A DNA stretch of 64,000 bases from Mangrovibacillus cuniculi. GTDB taxonomy: Bacteria; Bacillota; Bacilli; Bacillales; R1DC41. A program made the translations under genes and the position numbers. The stretch is taken from positions 1,946,001 through 2,010,000 of the forward strand of contig NZ_CP049742.1 of NCBI RefSeq assembly GCF_015482585.1. The letters run 5' to 3'. The notes beneath the pieces are model-generated. The model was not told the DNA's origin. It saw only the letters and a list, made by a program, of their open reading frames with translations, and did no database searches. This document shows, one piece after another, positions 55,037-64,000 of this stretch (position 1 is its first letter; every line of letters begins with the position of its first letter).

Positions 55037-57442
55037 TTATACCCTTACCTCTCTTGTTAATCCCCAGATTTCATTTGCATAAGAATCAATTGTTCGATCA
55101 GAAGAAAAGTATCCTGACTCCGCAATATTTACCAGGCATTTTTGCTGCCATTGAAGCGAGTCTTTTTGAAAATCATCTGCTAATCGCTTTTGGGTGTCAA
55201 CATAGGAAGAAAAATCTCGTAAAACAAAATATTGATCATTATGCGACATCAAAGCATCAACAATCATATCAAATTGCTCTCTCTCGTGACCAAAAAAGTC
55301 AGATTGGAGTGCTTCCATCACATTTTTGATTCGACTGTCATGATGATAATAATCAGTAGATACATACCCACCTTCCTGATCGTAACGCATAACCTCTTCT
55401 GACGTTAAACCAAAAAGATAAATATTCTCCGGTCCCACTCTTTCAGCAATCTCCACATTAGCCCCATCTAGCGTACCAATGGTTAAGGCACCATTCATCA
55501 TCAACTTCATGTTACCAGTACCAGAAGCTTCTTTACTAGCAGTGGAGATCTGTTCACTAACATCAGCAGCAGGTATAATTCTTTCTGCTAAACTAACACG
55601 GTAATTCTCCATAAACACAATGGAGATCATCTCTCGAATTCTTGGATTCGCTTGTATTTTCCTTTGTAATGAGTGAATAAGTTTAATTACTTTCTTCGCA
55701 AAATAATAACCTGGAGAAGCTTTTGCACCAAAGATAAATGTCCTTGGAGTAATCGTTAAACTTTTATTTTCTTCCAACTGTTGATACAAATAAAAAATAT
55801 GGAAGACATTTAACAATTGTCTTTTATAAGCATGTAATCTTTTAATTTGCACGTCATAAATGGAATCAGGATTGATCAATTGACCTGTTGTTTTGAAATA
55901 GAAATTAGAAAGGGAAATTTTGTTGTTCTTTTTTATGTCATATAGTGACTGTAATACCCCAGAATCATTTCTAAAATGATGTAATTTTTCTAAGGCAGAT
56001 GGTTCTTTAATGAAGTCTTTCCCAATTTTTTCTGTCAGTAACTTGGTTAAGGAAGGATTCGCTTTTAGTAACCATCTACGGTGTGTAATGCCATTTGTTT
56101 GATTACAAAACTTTTCTGGTCTCCATTCGTAGAACTCTCGCATTTCTCGATGTTTAAGAATCTCTGTGTGGAGTCGTGCTACTCCGTTCACTCGATAACT
56201 TCCATAAATAGCTAAGTGTGCCATTTTAATTTGATTATGCGCAATAATTGCCATTCTTTCAATTCTAGACCAATCTCCTGGATACTTCTCCCAAAGTTCT
56301 TGACAAAAACGTTCATTGCATTCCTTCACAATCATATAGATTCTCGGCAATAGCCTCTGAAATAAATCTTCAGGCCATTTTTCTAGGGCTTCAGATAGAG
56401 TTGTATGGTTCGTATAGGATAGCGTTGTCTGAGTTATTTGATAAGCTTCTTCCCAAGATAAAGAGTGCTCATCTAATAACAATCTCATTAACTCAGGAAC
56501 AGCAAGTGACGGGTGTGTATCATTTATCTGGATATGAACATAACGAGGTAGTAATTTTATATCTTTATGTTGTGTTAAAAATTGCTTAATGATGGTTTGT
56601 AGACTAGCAGAGACTAGAAAGTATTGTTGCTTTAATCGTAAGATCTTTCCTTCATCATGCGTATCGTCGGGGTATAAAAATTCGGTAATTTGCTCTGTTT
56701 CTCTTTTGTATTTTAAAACGTTCCCTGGAATTCGAAGGGTAGTAGGTTCAGCATTCCATAATCTTAATGTATTAATTGTTTCGTTTCCAGCTCCTACAAC
56801 TGGCATATCGTGAGGAACTGCACTTACGTACTCAGCATCCACATGGCGATAAGTTTCTTTTCCCATCTCCAACTTTACTTCAACAGTTCCCCAAAATGGG
56901 ACGTTACACGCTAAATCTGACTTTCTCACTTCCCAAACATAGCCCGTTTTCAACCATTGTTCGGGTAATTCGACTTGAAAGCCATCTACAATTCGTTGTT
57001 CAAATAAACCGTGTCTATACCTAATTCCCATACCGTGTCCTGGATACGCTAAAGATGCTAAAGAATCTAAGAAGCAAGCTGCTAATCTTCCTAACCCACC
57101 ATTACCAAGCCCAGCATCATCTTCCATATCATCAATATCTTCTATGTGGATACCTAAGTCTTTTAATCCATCTTCTACGATATCCAAACAACCTAGGTTC
57201 ATTAAATTCTGCTTTAACAACCTTCCTAATAAAAATTCAATGGAAAGGTAATAAACTTGCTTTTCTTGATTCATACGGTATTGCTCATTTGTTTGAATCC
57301 ACTGACCACTAATAGACTCTCGGACCATGGTGCCGAGAGTCTGGAATTGATCTTGTTTGGAAGTTTGATCGAAACTTTTTCCGTGCATACGTTCAAGTCT
57401 TTCTAAAAATGCTAGTTTAAACTCATCTTTATTAGAAAACAT
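55037..57442 (-). CDS. glgP: Glycogen phosphorylase
   Basis: 801 residues. GLGNGGLGRLAACFLDSLA, and the PLP site EASGTGNMKLMMNGALTIGTLDGANVEI with the Schiff-base Lys. Releases glucose-1-phosphate from glycogen ends. Start ATG 57442 with GGGAGTG upstream, overlapping glgA by 11 bases. Last gene of glgBCDAP, so synthesis and breakdown enzymes share a transcript. Confidence 0.97.
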   Translation of the reverse strand: MFSNKDEFKLAFLERLERMHGKSFDQTSKQDQFQTLGTMVRESISGQWIQTNEQYRMNQEKQVYYLSIEFLLGRLLKQNLMNLGCLDIVEDGLKDLGIHIEDIDDMEDDAGLGNGGLGRLAACFLDSLASLAYPGHGMGIRYRHGLFEQRIVDGFQVELPEQWLKTGYVWEVRKSDLACNVPFWGTVEVKLEMGKETYRHVDAEYVSAVPHDMPVVGAGNETINTLRLWNAEPTTLRIPGNVLKYKRETEQITEFLYPDDTHDEGKILRLKQQYFLVSASLQTIIKQFLTQHKDIKLLPRYVHIQINDTHPSLAVPELMRLLLDEHSLSWEEAYQITQTTLSYTNHTTLSEALEKWPEDLFQRLLPRIYMIVKECNERFCQELWEKYPGDWSRIERMAIIAHNQIKMAHLAIYGSYRVNGVARLHTEILKHREMREFYEWRPEKFCNQTNGITHRRWLLKANPSLTKLLTEKIGKDFIKEPSALEKLHHFRNDSGVLQSLYDIKKNNKISLSNFYFKTTGQLINPDSIYDVQIKRLHAYKRQLLNVFHIFYLYQQLEENKSLTITPRTFIFGAKASPGYYFAKKVIKLIHSLQRKIQANPRIREMISIVFMENYRVSLAERIIPAADVSEQISTASKEASGTGNMKLMMNGALTIGTLDGANVEIAERVGPENIYLFGLTSEEVMRYDQEGGYVSTDYYHHDSRIKNVMEALQSDFFGHEREQFDMIVDALMSHNDQYFVLRDFSSYVDTQKRLADDFQKDSLQWQQKCLVNIAESGYFSSDRTIDSYANEIWGLTREVRV

Positions 57443-58883
57443 GACTTTCACTCCCTGTTATTAGCTCATGATATAGGTCACGGTATTGTTTCGCTGAATG
57501 TGTCCAACTAACATCTGTCTCCATAGCTTGACGAATAATTGGGGAGAAACGCTCTTCATCCTCATAAAAAGAAAATGCACGTCGAATGGTATGCAACATG
57601 TCATGAGCGTTATAATTACTAAAACTAAAGCCATTGCCCTGTTTCGTCTTCTCATTGTATGACTGAACTGTATCGTTTAATCCACCTGTTTCTCTTACAA
57701 TTGGCACCGAACCATATCGCATCGCTATTAATTGCCCTAGTCCACATGGCTCGAACCTGCTAGGCATAAGGAAAAAATCAGATGCAGCGTATAATCTATG
57801 AGCCATTTCCTCATGGAAGCCGATCCAAGAACGGACCTTATTTGGATACGCAGTAGTCATGTCCCTACACCATTGTTCATAGTGCCATTCTCCACTACCT
57901 AAAAAGATCCATTGTGCTTTTTCATTCACTAACTCGGAAAACACATGTTGTATTAAATCAATCCCTTTTTGTTCAGTTAACCTACTTATCATCACAACTA
58001 AGGGAATAGACGGGTTAACAGGTAATCCAAATGTTTCTTGAACAAGTGTCTTTGCAGCTACTTTCCCAGACCAATTATCTGCATGATAGGAAAGGGGAAT
58101 CGATGGGTCGTCAGCAGGATTATATTCCTTGTCATCGATGCCATTCACGATGCCTATTACATCGTTTGCTCTAAATCGTAACAGTCCTTCTAATTTCTCT
58201 CCAGCATATTCATGCATAATTTCATCACGATATGTCGGGCTTACCGTTGTAATTTTATCTGAAGCTACTAAAGCTGCTTTCATAAAACTAATGTTTCCAT
58301 GAAATTCTAAATAATCTGGATGATAAAATACATCTGGTATTCCCAGCAAATCACTCATCACACTTTGAGGAAAAATCCCTTGATATTTTAAATTATGAAT
58401 AGTGTAAACCGTCTTCATTTGGCCCATACCAGCGTAATACTGATACTCTGTTCGATATAAGAAAGGAATCATCCCCGTATGCCAATCATGACAGTGCAAC
58501 ACTTCTGGTTTATATGATATCTTTGACAACATATCTAATACCGCTCGATTAAAGAAAGAAAACCTTTCTCCATCATCATCGTAGCCGTATAAACCTTCCC
58601 TATTAAAGTACTGTTCATTATCAATAAAGTAGTATGTTACACCATCGTGCACTAACATTTCTACTCCGCAATAAGCATTACGCCATCCTAATGATACTTT
58701 GAAGTTGGTAAGAAGTTTCATCTCTTTTGTATATTTTTCATGAATGTCCGCGTACTTTGGCATTACAACGCGTACATCGTGACCAATTTCGTTTAAAGAC
58801 TTAGGTAGAGAACCAGCAACATCAGCTAGTCCTCCAGACTTAATAAACGGTGCACATTCCCCTACGATAAATAATATGTTCAT
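57432..58883 (-). CDS. glgA: Glycogen synthase (ADP-glucose)
   Basis: 483 residues, GT5. The ADP-glucose motif appears as KSGGLADVAGSLPK at the N-terminus, the catalytic HDWHTGMIP, and the C-terminal PSRFEPCGLGQLIAMRYG with the retaining Glu. Extends alpha-1,4 chains. ATG overlaps the glgD stop by four bases. Confidence 0.97.
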   Translation of the reverse strand: MNILFIVGECAPFIKSGGLADVAGSLPKSLNEIGHDVRVVMPKYADIHEKYTKEMKLLTNFKVSLGWRNAYCGVEMLVHDGVTYYFIDNEQYFNREGLYGYDDDGERFSFFNRAVLDMLSKISYKPEVLHCHDWHTGMIPFLYRTEYQYYAGMGQMKTVYTIHNLKYQGIFPQSVMSDLLGIPDVFYHPDYLEFHGNISFMKAALVASDKITTVSPTYRDEIMHEYAGEKLEGLLRFRANDVIGIVNGIDDKEYNPADDPSIPLSYHADNWSGKVAAKTLVQETFGLPVNPSIPLVVMISRLTEQKGIDLIQHVFSELVNEKAQWIFLGSGEWHYEQWCRDMTTAYPNKVRSWIGFHEEMAHRLYAASDFFLMPSRFEPCGLGQLIAMRYGSVPIVRETGGLNDTVQSYNEKTKQGNGFSFSNYNAHDMLHTIRRAFSFYEDEERFSPIIRQAMETDVSWTHSAKQYRDLYHELITGSESHVF

Positions 58884-59908
58884 CTCGCTGGTACCACTCC
58901 TTGTGTAGCTCCTTTAGGAATTATAATTAGATCGTCAGGAAGACCCAATAGATTTTCGTTAGTTCCTATTTTTACATCTTTGTCCAAAATAGCATTCTCT
59001 ACTCTAGCACCCTCTAGTAATTGGCTTTTTTGCATGATTATAGAATCTTTTACTACTACGCCTTTACCAATCTTGACAGCTCTAAAGATAATGGAATTCT
59101 CAACAGTACCTTCAATTACACAACCATTTGCAATTAAGGAATTCTTCACAACTGCATTTACTCCATATTGTGTAGGTGGTTCATCTTTTACTTTTGTAAA
59201 AATTGGTTGTTTATCAGAAAATAATTGAGGATAAAGAGTAGAAGTTAATAACTCCTTATTTGCTTCATAGTATGTTTGAATGGAATCAATTCGCTTCGCA
59301 TAATTAGTTGTTTCATATGGACATATATGATAGTCATGACGTAAATCTAATACTACATCTCTCATACATGTATAACCTGTTTCTTGACGGTTCTCTACCA
59401 AGTCTATTAATAGAGAAGTCTTTACGATATACATATCTAATGACCGACCATCTTTACGAATTTCCGTCACATCGCAAGCTGACTTTTGATGTTGTCTTAA
59501 AATTGGTTGAATGGATAAATTGCAAACGGTAAAACAGTTACTAATAAAAGCGTATGGCTGTTTGCTTCGTTTAAAATAATCTAAATGAAGAGCAAAATGA
59601 TCAAATGCACCAATCTTGTTATCATCTAATTCTAAACTGGGAGAAGGAAAGAAAAATAAGCCGTCTCTCTTTCTATCTAAATCCCAATTCTTTCCTGACC
59701 CTAAATGGTCCATTAGAGAACGATATTGATATTTAGGAAAGATCGCAACACTTCCAATACCTGAGTTGGTCATACTAGATAAAATAAAATCGATAAGACG
59801 ATAACGGCCTCCAAACGGTAAAGCTGCCAATGAGCGATGAGTTAAAAGCTCTTCTAACGAATTTTCTCCAGTTGTTGCATCTATAACTCCTAATAGTTCA
59901 CCCTTCAT
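58880..59908 (-). CDS. glgD: GlgD, regulatory subunit of ADP-glucose pyrophosphorylase
   Basis: 342 residues, nucleotidyltransferase fold plus left-handed beta-helix. It resembles GlgC ([22 protein letters not shown]) but lacks the GGKGSRL loop and catalytic lysine region, as other GlgD proteins do. In Firmicutes GlgC and GlgD form a heterotetramer with altered regulation. Four-base overlap with both neighbours. Confidence 0.93.
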   Translation of the reverse strand: MKGELLGVIDATTGENSLEELLTHRSLAALPFGGRYRLIDFILSSMTNSGIGSVAIFPKYQYRSLMDHLGSGKNWDLDRKRDGLFFFPSPSLELDDNKIGAFDHFALHLDYFKRSKQPYAFISNCFTVCNLSIQPILRQHQKSACDVTEIRKDGRSLDMYIVKTSLLIDLVENRQETGYTCMRDVVLDLRHDYHICPYETTNYAKRIDSIQTYYEANKELLTSTLYPQLFSDKQPIFTKVKDEPPTQYGVNAVVKNSLIANGCVIEGTVENSIIFRAVKIGKGVVVKDSIIMQKSQLLEGARVENAILDKDVKIGTNENLLGLPDDLIIIPKGATQGVVPAR

Positions 59909-61080
59909 TGTACATCCCCCGCTTCTTGTAAACTTTTATCTTTTTCTTCAATCCACTCTTGTGTAATAAGCAGCACATCATCATCTGTAACTGATGGAAT
60001 AATCGTCATCATAGGCGGAATGACTACGCCTTCAGCTAATATTGCTCTCTCAATTGTACACCCTTCTCCTACCACAGCATTTGGCATGGCCACTACCTGT
60101 TGAAGAGAAGCTCCCTTTTTCACTTGCACCCTATGGAATAGAACTGAATTTTGGATATCTCCTTCTACCATACACCCTTCATTGATAAAAGAGTTCTGTA
60201 CCGAAGCATCTTCTGATAGTAACTGTGGAGGTTGATTAGGGTTAACTGAATAGATTCTCCAATCATGATCAAATAAATCTAATTCGTTTTCACTGTTCAA
60301 CAAATCCATATTTGCTTCCCAAAGACTTTTAACTGTTCCAACATCTTTCCAATATCCTTTAAAAGGATATGCATATACTCGTTTCTTTTCATCTAATAGA
60401 AGAGGTATAATGTCTTTTCCAAAATCGTGAGAAGAATCTGGATTTCTTTCATCCATCTCTAAGAAATGTTTTAAAGTAGACCAATTAAAGATATAAATCC
60501 CCATAGATGCTAGGTTATTTTTAGGTGCAGCTGGTTTTTCCTCAAATTCACTAATTGCATAGTCATCTGTCGTATTCATAATGCCAAAACGACTAGCTTC
60601 ATCCCAAGGAACTTCAATTACAGAAATAGTTACGTCTGATTGTTTTTCAATGTGATACTCTAACATCTTTTCATAGTCCATCTTATATATGTGATCTCCA
60701 GATAGAATCAAAACATAATCAGGGTCATGTTGTTTCATATAATTCATATTTTGATAGATAGCACTAGCTGTACCTGTATACCACTTAACTTCTGACATTT
60801 CTGCATAAGGTGGTAGTACAGAAACACCGCCATTTCTTCTATCTAAATCCCAAGCACTTCCGATACCAATGTAGGAATTTAATAATAGGGGTTGATATTG
60901 GGTTAATACTCCTACGGTTGTAATACCTGAGTTAATGCAATTACTTAATGGAAAATCAATAATACGGTACTTTCCTCCGAAAGGGACGGCTGGTTTTGCC
61001 AGTTGAGCTGTAAGTGCACTAAGTCTACTTCCTTTTCCTCCTGCTAATAACATTGCTATACACTTTCCATTAATCATCAT
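59905..61080 (-). CDS. glgC: Glucose-1-phosphate adenylyltransferase (catalytic)
   Basis: 391 residues. [39 protein letters not shown] holds the nucleotide loop and substrate Lys; [10 protein letters not shown] carries the catalytic Asp; [19 protein letters not shown] binds glucose-1-phosphate. C-terminal beta-helix. Makes ADP-glucose for GlgA. Starts inside the glgB 3' end (11-bp overlap). Confidence 0.97.
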   Translation of the reverse strand: MMINGKCIAMLLAGGKGSRLSALTAQLAKPAVPFGGKYRIIDFPLSNCINSGITTVGVLTQYQPLLLNSYIGIGSAWDLDRRNGGVSVLPPYAEMSEVKWYTGTASAIYQNMNYMKQHDPDYVLILSGDHIYKMDYEKMLEYHIEKQSDVTISVIEVPWDEASRFGIMNTTDDYAISEFEEKPAAPKNNLASMGIYIFNWSTLKHFLEMDERNPDSSHDFGKDIIPLLLDEKKRVYAYPFKGYWKDVGTVKSLWEANMDLLNSENELDLFDHDWRIYSVNPNQPPQLLSEDASVQNSFINEGCMVEGDIQNSVLFHRVQVKKGASLQQVVAMPNAVVGEGCTIERAILAEGVVIPPMMTIIPSVTDDDVLLITQEWIEEKDKSLQEAGDVQ

Positions 61081-62935
61081 TAAGTCCCCCTTTGAATTTT
61101 GGTTTTATTATTATGGCAGAAAACGCAGGTAATTTAATGGTGACACTGCCTTCCTGGCCATGAAACGAATCATTTTCTACTGAAATACTCTGATACTGTT
61201 CTTTAATGGAATCTCCACCATATGTAGTCCAATCAGTTGACCAGACCAATTCGTATTCAGATGCTAGCGGAACACCAAAAGTAAATGATTCATATGCTAT
61301 TTCTCTAAAATTACAAATCACTACCCCAAAATTCTTTTCCTCTTTTCCTCTTCGGATGTAAGATAAGATACTTTGTTCATTATTATGAACATCGATCCAT
61401 TTAAACCCTGAGGAATGATGATCTTTTTCAAACAAGAAAGAGCATTCTTTATATAAATGCAGCAATTCTTTAAAGTATGTATGGAATTTTTGATGCATTT
61501 CAAAATCTAGTAAATTCCAATCTAACTGCTCCATATCTTTCCATTCAGAGAACATCCCTAACTCTGCTCCCATAAACATTAATTTCTTACCTGGGTGTGT
61601 AAACATATACGTGTATAGCAATCTAGCTTGTGCAAACTTTTCTTCATAGTCACCTAACATTTTAGAAACGATAGATTTTTTACCATGAACAACTTCATCA
61701 TGTGATAGGGGTAATAAAAAATTTTCGGAAAATGCATACATCATGGAAAAAGTTAGTAGATGATGAACATCACCCTTTTCATGATGAGGAGTTTCCATAA
61801 ACTTTAATACATCATTCATCCATCCCATGTTCCATTTGTAGTTAAAGCCGAGCCCCCCGTGTGATACCGGATGGGTTACTCCAGGCCAATCTGATGAATC
61901 CTCGGCCATCATTAACGTATGACAATCATATTGGAACACTCTAGAATTTAGTAATTGTAGGAATTCTTGTGCATACTTATTGGCAGATTCTTCGTTGGTG
62001 TTAGGCCAATAAATCATATTAGATACAGCATCAATTCTAAATCCATCAACATGGAATTCTTTTAGCCAATAAATAGCATTGGATAATAAAAAGCTCCGTA
62101 CAGCTCCTTTACCCAGATCAAAATTTGCTGTACCCCAAATCCAATTCTCTCTATCATTCTCTTTTTGGTATTCAAAGACATTGCTACCGTCAAAAGTAGA
62201 TAATCCATGAGCATCTTTACAAAAATGACCTGGTACCCAGTCCATTATTACTCCAATACCTTCTTTATGGCAGGCATTTATAAAACGCTTAAATGAATCT
62301 GGACTTCCAAATCTACTAGATGGAGCGTAGTAACCAGTAGCTTGATAGCCCCACGAACGATCAAAGGGGTGTTCATATACTGGAAGCAGCTCGATATGAG
62401 TGAATCCCATTTCTTTTACGTATGGGATTAATGTAGTTATTAGTTCATCAAACTGATACGGTTTTTCTACGTCGTGAATTTTCCAGCTACCTAGGTGTAC
62501 TTCATAAATAGATAAAGGTTTTTCATAGACAGCAGCTGTTCTTTTTTTCATAAGCCACTCTTCATCTGTCCATTGGAATGGAGTTACACCATAGACGACA
62601 GAGGCTGTTTCTGGACGTACCTCAGCGTGTGTAGCAAACGGGTCTGCTTTAAGTAAAACTGCTCCGTCTTTTGTATGAATTTCATACTTATAAACATGAG
62701 TAAATAAGTTTCTAGGTACATTACACTGCCAAACCCCGTTTGCTATTTCTTTTGCTTCCCACTCACTTTTCTTCCAATTATTAAATGAGCCTAGAACATA
62801 AACTTTCTTTGCTTCAGGGGCGAAAACCCTAAAAGTTGTGCTACCTTCTTTTTTATTCACGTGACTTCCAAAGTATAAATATGCTTCTTCATATGTCCCT
62901 TCATGAAATAAATGAATCTCAAGATCGTTCGTCAA
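61070..62935 (-). CDS. glgB: 1,4-alpha-glucan branching enzyme
   Basis: 621 residues. N-terminal CBM48 ([20 protein letters not shown]), then GH13: [14 protein letters not shown] (region I), [15 protein letters not shown] with nucleophile Asp, [13 protein letters not shown] with acid Glu, and [15 protein letters not shown] (region IV). Makes alpha-1,6 branches. TTG start at 62935 behind AGAGGTG. First gene of the operon; B. subtilis glgB is read by sigma-E. Confidence 0.95.
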   Translation of the reverse strand: MTNDLEIHLFHEGTYEEAYLYFGSHVNKKEGSTTFRVFAPEAKKVYVLGSFNNWKKSEWEAKEIANGVWQCNVPRNLFTHVYKYEIHTKDGAVLLKADPFATHAEVRPETASVVYGVTPFQWTDEEWLMKKRTAAVYEKPLSIYEVHLGSWKIHDVEKPYQFDELITTLIPYVKEMGFTHIELLPVYEHPFDRSWGYQATGYYAPSSRFGSPDSFKRFINACHKEGIGVIMDWVPGHFCKDAHGLSTFDGSNVFEYQKENDRENWIWGTANFDLGKGAVRSFLLSNAIYWLKEFHVDGFRIDAVSNMIYWPNTNEESANKYAQEFLQLLNSRVFQYDCHTLMMAEDSSDWPGVTHPVSHGGLGFNYKWNMGWMNDVLKFMETPHHEKGDVHHLLTFSMMYAFSENFLLPLSHDEVVHGKKSIVSKMLGDYEEKFAQARLLYTYMFTHPGKKLMFMGAELGMFSEWKDMEQLDWNLLDFEMHQKFHTYFKELLHLYKECSFLFEKDHHSSGFKWIDVHNNEQSILSYIRRGKEEKNFGVVICNFREIAYESFTFGVPLASEYELVWSTDWTTYGGDSIKEQYQSISVENDSFHGQEGSVTIKLPAFSAIIIKPKFKGGLNDD

Positions 62936-63296
62936 AGTTGTTCACCTCTTTTTATTTCTTATACTTTGTATGTTTTTCATTTCTCTTTTTTTGTCTAAAT
63001 ACCTCCTTACATAATTCTTGCAATTTCGACAATTCATCACTAATACATTGAACTAGCAGCTTTTTTCAGATGATGTAAACGATACCACTTTGTAAAATAT
63101 GTCGAATAAACTATATGTACGTCGAATTTTCATTACATAAAATTTTATTAAAGTTGAATTTCTTGTCATGTTTTTAAAGTTCATAATATGTGGCTATTAA
63201 ATTCGAATGATAAGACATTAAGTAGTTATGGATATATAGCATTACCGATTAGGAATACCTGATTGCTAATACTGAGAGTTGTTTGATATAGAGGAG
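62936..63296. other. AT-rich intergenic region upstream of glgB
   Basis: Contains the leader and presumably the promoter of glgB. No strong sigma-A boxes or RNA gene is apparent. Confidence 0.35.
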
Positions 63297-63352
63297 ACAC
63301 ATCATTGGCCACGTCACGTGACCAATGATGTGTTATTACTGATCACGTAACA
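63297..63352 (-). repeat. Twin-hairpin element (family 2), best-conserved stem
   Basis: ACACATCATTGG/CCAATGATGTGT form a perfect 12-bp stem around CCACGTCACGTGA; the hairpin GTTACGTGATCAGTAATAAC follows on the minus strand directly from a T7 terminator tract. Confidence 0.85.
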
Positions 63353-63395
63353 AAAAAAGGCTGGTACATAACTTTTCAGTTAGTACCAGCCTTTT
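63352..63395 (-). terminator. Second terminator of the tRNA cluster
   Basis: AAAGGCTGGTACTAA..TTATGTACCAGCCTTTTTTT on the minus strand. Confidence 0.9.
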
Positions 63396-63406
63396 GGAAA
63401 AATCAT

Positions 63407-63438
63407 AAAAAAAGACTAGCTCATATGAGCTAGTCTTT
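63407..63438 (-). terminator. First terminator of the tRNA cluster
   Basis: AAAGACTAGCTCATATGAGCTAGTCTTTTTTT on the minus strand, 13 bp after tRNA-Glu. Confidence 0.93.
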
Positions 63439-63450
63439 ACTACTTATAGA

Positions 63451-63522
63451 TGACCCGTACGGGATTCGAACCCGTGTTACCGCCGTGAAAGGGCGGTGTC
63501 TTAACCGCTTGACCAACGGGCC
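63451..63522 (-). tRNA. tRNA-Glu(TTC)
   Basis: Cloverleaf with acceptor GGCCCGT/ACGGGTC, anticodon loop CTTTCAC (UUC) and T-arm ACGGGTTCGAATCCCGT. CCA is not encoded. Last gene of the cluster. Confidence 0.97.
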
Positions 63523-63531
63523 AGAATTATC

Positions 63532-63622
63532 TGGCGGAGAAGGAGGGATTTGAACCCTCGCGCCGGTTACCCGACCTACACCCTTAGCAGGGGCGCCTCT
63601 TCAGCCACTTGAGTACTTCCCC
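63532..63622 (-). tRNA. tRNA-Ser(GCT)
   Basis: Long variable arm, anticodon loop CTGCTAA (GCU), acceptor GGGGAAG paired near the 3' end, encoded CCA. Confidence 0.96.
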
Positions 63623-63628
63623 TTAAAA

Positions 63629-63704
63629 TGGCTCCGCAGGCAGGACTCGAACCTGCGACCGATCGGTTAACAGCCGATAGCTCTACCACTGAGCTACTGC
63701 GGAA
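63629..63704 (-). tRNA. tRNA-Asn(GTT)
   Basis: Acceptor TTCCGCA/TGCGGAG, D-arm AGCTCAGTGGTAGAGCT, anticodon GTT in CTGTTAA, encoded CCA. Confidence 0.97.
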
Positions 63705-63709
63705 AAATA

Positions 63710-63786
<77 letters not shown>

Positions 63787-63799
63787 ATTATCTAAAAAT

Positions 63800-63873
63800 T
63801 GGAGCGGGTGATGGGAATCGAACCCACGACATCAGCTTGGAAGGCTGAGGTTTTACCATTAAACTACACCCGC
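63800..63873 (-). tRNA. tRNA-Gly(TCC)
   Basis: Acceptor GCGGGTG/CACCCGC, anticodon TCC in CTTCCAA, encoded CCA. Confidence 0.97.
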
Positions 63874-63879
63874 AACATA

Positions 63880-63956
63880 TGGGGCGACTGATGGGAATCG
63901 AACCCACGAATGTCGGAACCACAATCCGATGCGTTAACCACTTCGCCACAATCGCC
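63880..63956 (-). tRNA. tRNA-His(GTG)
   Basis: Anticodon GTG in TTGTGGT, acceptor GCGATTG with the extra 5' G of tRNA-His, encoded CCA. Confidence 0.96.
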
Positions 63957-63975
63957 ATAATTACCAATTAGGTAA

Positions 63976-64000
63976 TGGTGGCTCAGGACGGAATCGAACC
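63976..64000 (-). tRNA. tRNA-Phe, 3' part only
   Basis: Only the T-arm and acceptor end GGTTCGATTCCGTCC..GAGCCACCA are inside the window. The sequence and the gene order Phe-His-Gly-Ile-Asn-Ser-Glu match the end of the B. subtilis trnB cluster, so Phe is the likely identity. Confidence 0.75.

Noticed and set aside
62940..63060. Minus-strand stretch reading LSKLQELCKEVFRQKKRNEK upstream of glgB
   Set aside because: Protein-like but lacks a plausible start codon and ribosome site; could be chance or a decayed gene.

Overview
The window looks like chromosomal DNA of a low-GC, endospore-forming member of the Bacillaceae. Gene order follows the Bacillus subtilis segment from amyX to the trnB tRNA cluster almost gene for gene: amyX, ytkP, ytgP, ytfP, leuS, yttB, ytqA/B, des/desKR, ytpA/B, asnB, metK, pckA, ytmA/B, ytlACD, luxS, dps, the bd oxidase, the men genes and the glg genes. 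Spore-linked small genes (cse60 and a gamma-SASP-like gene) fit a spore former. The sequence is not B. subtilis itself: several genes are rearranged or extra, and the intergenic repeats are characteristic.

Layout. 1-11 kb: a pullulanase cut by the window edge, a frameshifted NERD-like gene, a cysteine-synthase-like gene, a D-amino-acid aminotransferase and PepV pair, an M48 protease with ankyrin repeats, a small DeoR-type regulator, a pseudouridine synthase and a frameshifted murJ. 11-20 kb: a flavoprotein, cse60, yteU, a rhodanese, leuS behind a T-box, an MFS transporter, and the MnmL/MnmM-like tRNA modification pair. 20-25 kb: the membrane-fluidity system des-desK-desR with visible operator palindromes, then an intact IS3-family (IS150-like) element. 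25-33 kb: a luciferase-like monooxygenase, C35 terpene synthase, lysophospholipase, hexapeptide protein, C39-type peptidase, asnB, and metK behind an S-box. 33-46 kb: pckA with a CcpN-type operator, an NMT1-type ABC transporter, a Nudix hydrolase, yidD, luxS, ytzI, dps, a YjfB-like gene, the cytochrome bd genes and a DUF1540 gene. 46-54 kb: a complete menaquinone set (menF-D-H-B-E-C in one direction, menA divergent). 54-63 kb: yteA and the glycogen operon glgBCDAP. 63.4-64 kb: the 3' end of a tRNA cluster (Phe, His, Gly, Ile, Asn, Ser, Glu).

How the parts relate. Storage and release of glucose (glg, amyX), gluconeogenesis (pckA), respiration (men and cytochrome bd) and methyl-cycle metabolism (metK, luxS) dominate. 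Most operons have tight 1-11 bp overlaps. Riboswitch-type leaders (T-box, S-box) and transcription-factor sites (DesR-like, CcpN-like, sigma-B-like) can be read directly.

The most unusual content is intergenic. Three repeat families recur. The first is a ~150 bp GC-rich palindromic core that lies 50-80 bp beyond intrinsic terminators and always points the same way relative to the upstream gene. One copy of it carries the IS with a 3-bp target duplication. The second is a ~60 bp twin-hairpin element that sits on or next to the U-tract of minus-strand terminators, including the leuS T-box and metK S-box. The third is a 124-bp stem-loop unit, found four times in tandem and once nested inside a copy of the first family. 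Two genes (NERD-like, murJ) are each broken by an apparent one-base loss in a homopolymer; this could be real decay or sequence error.
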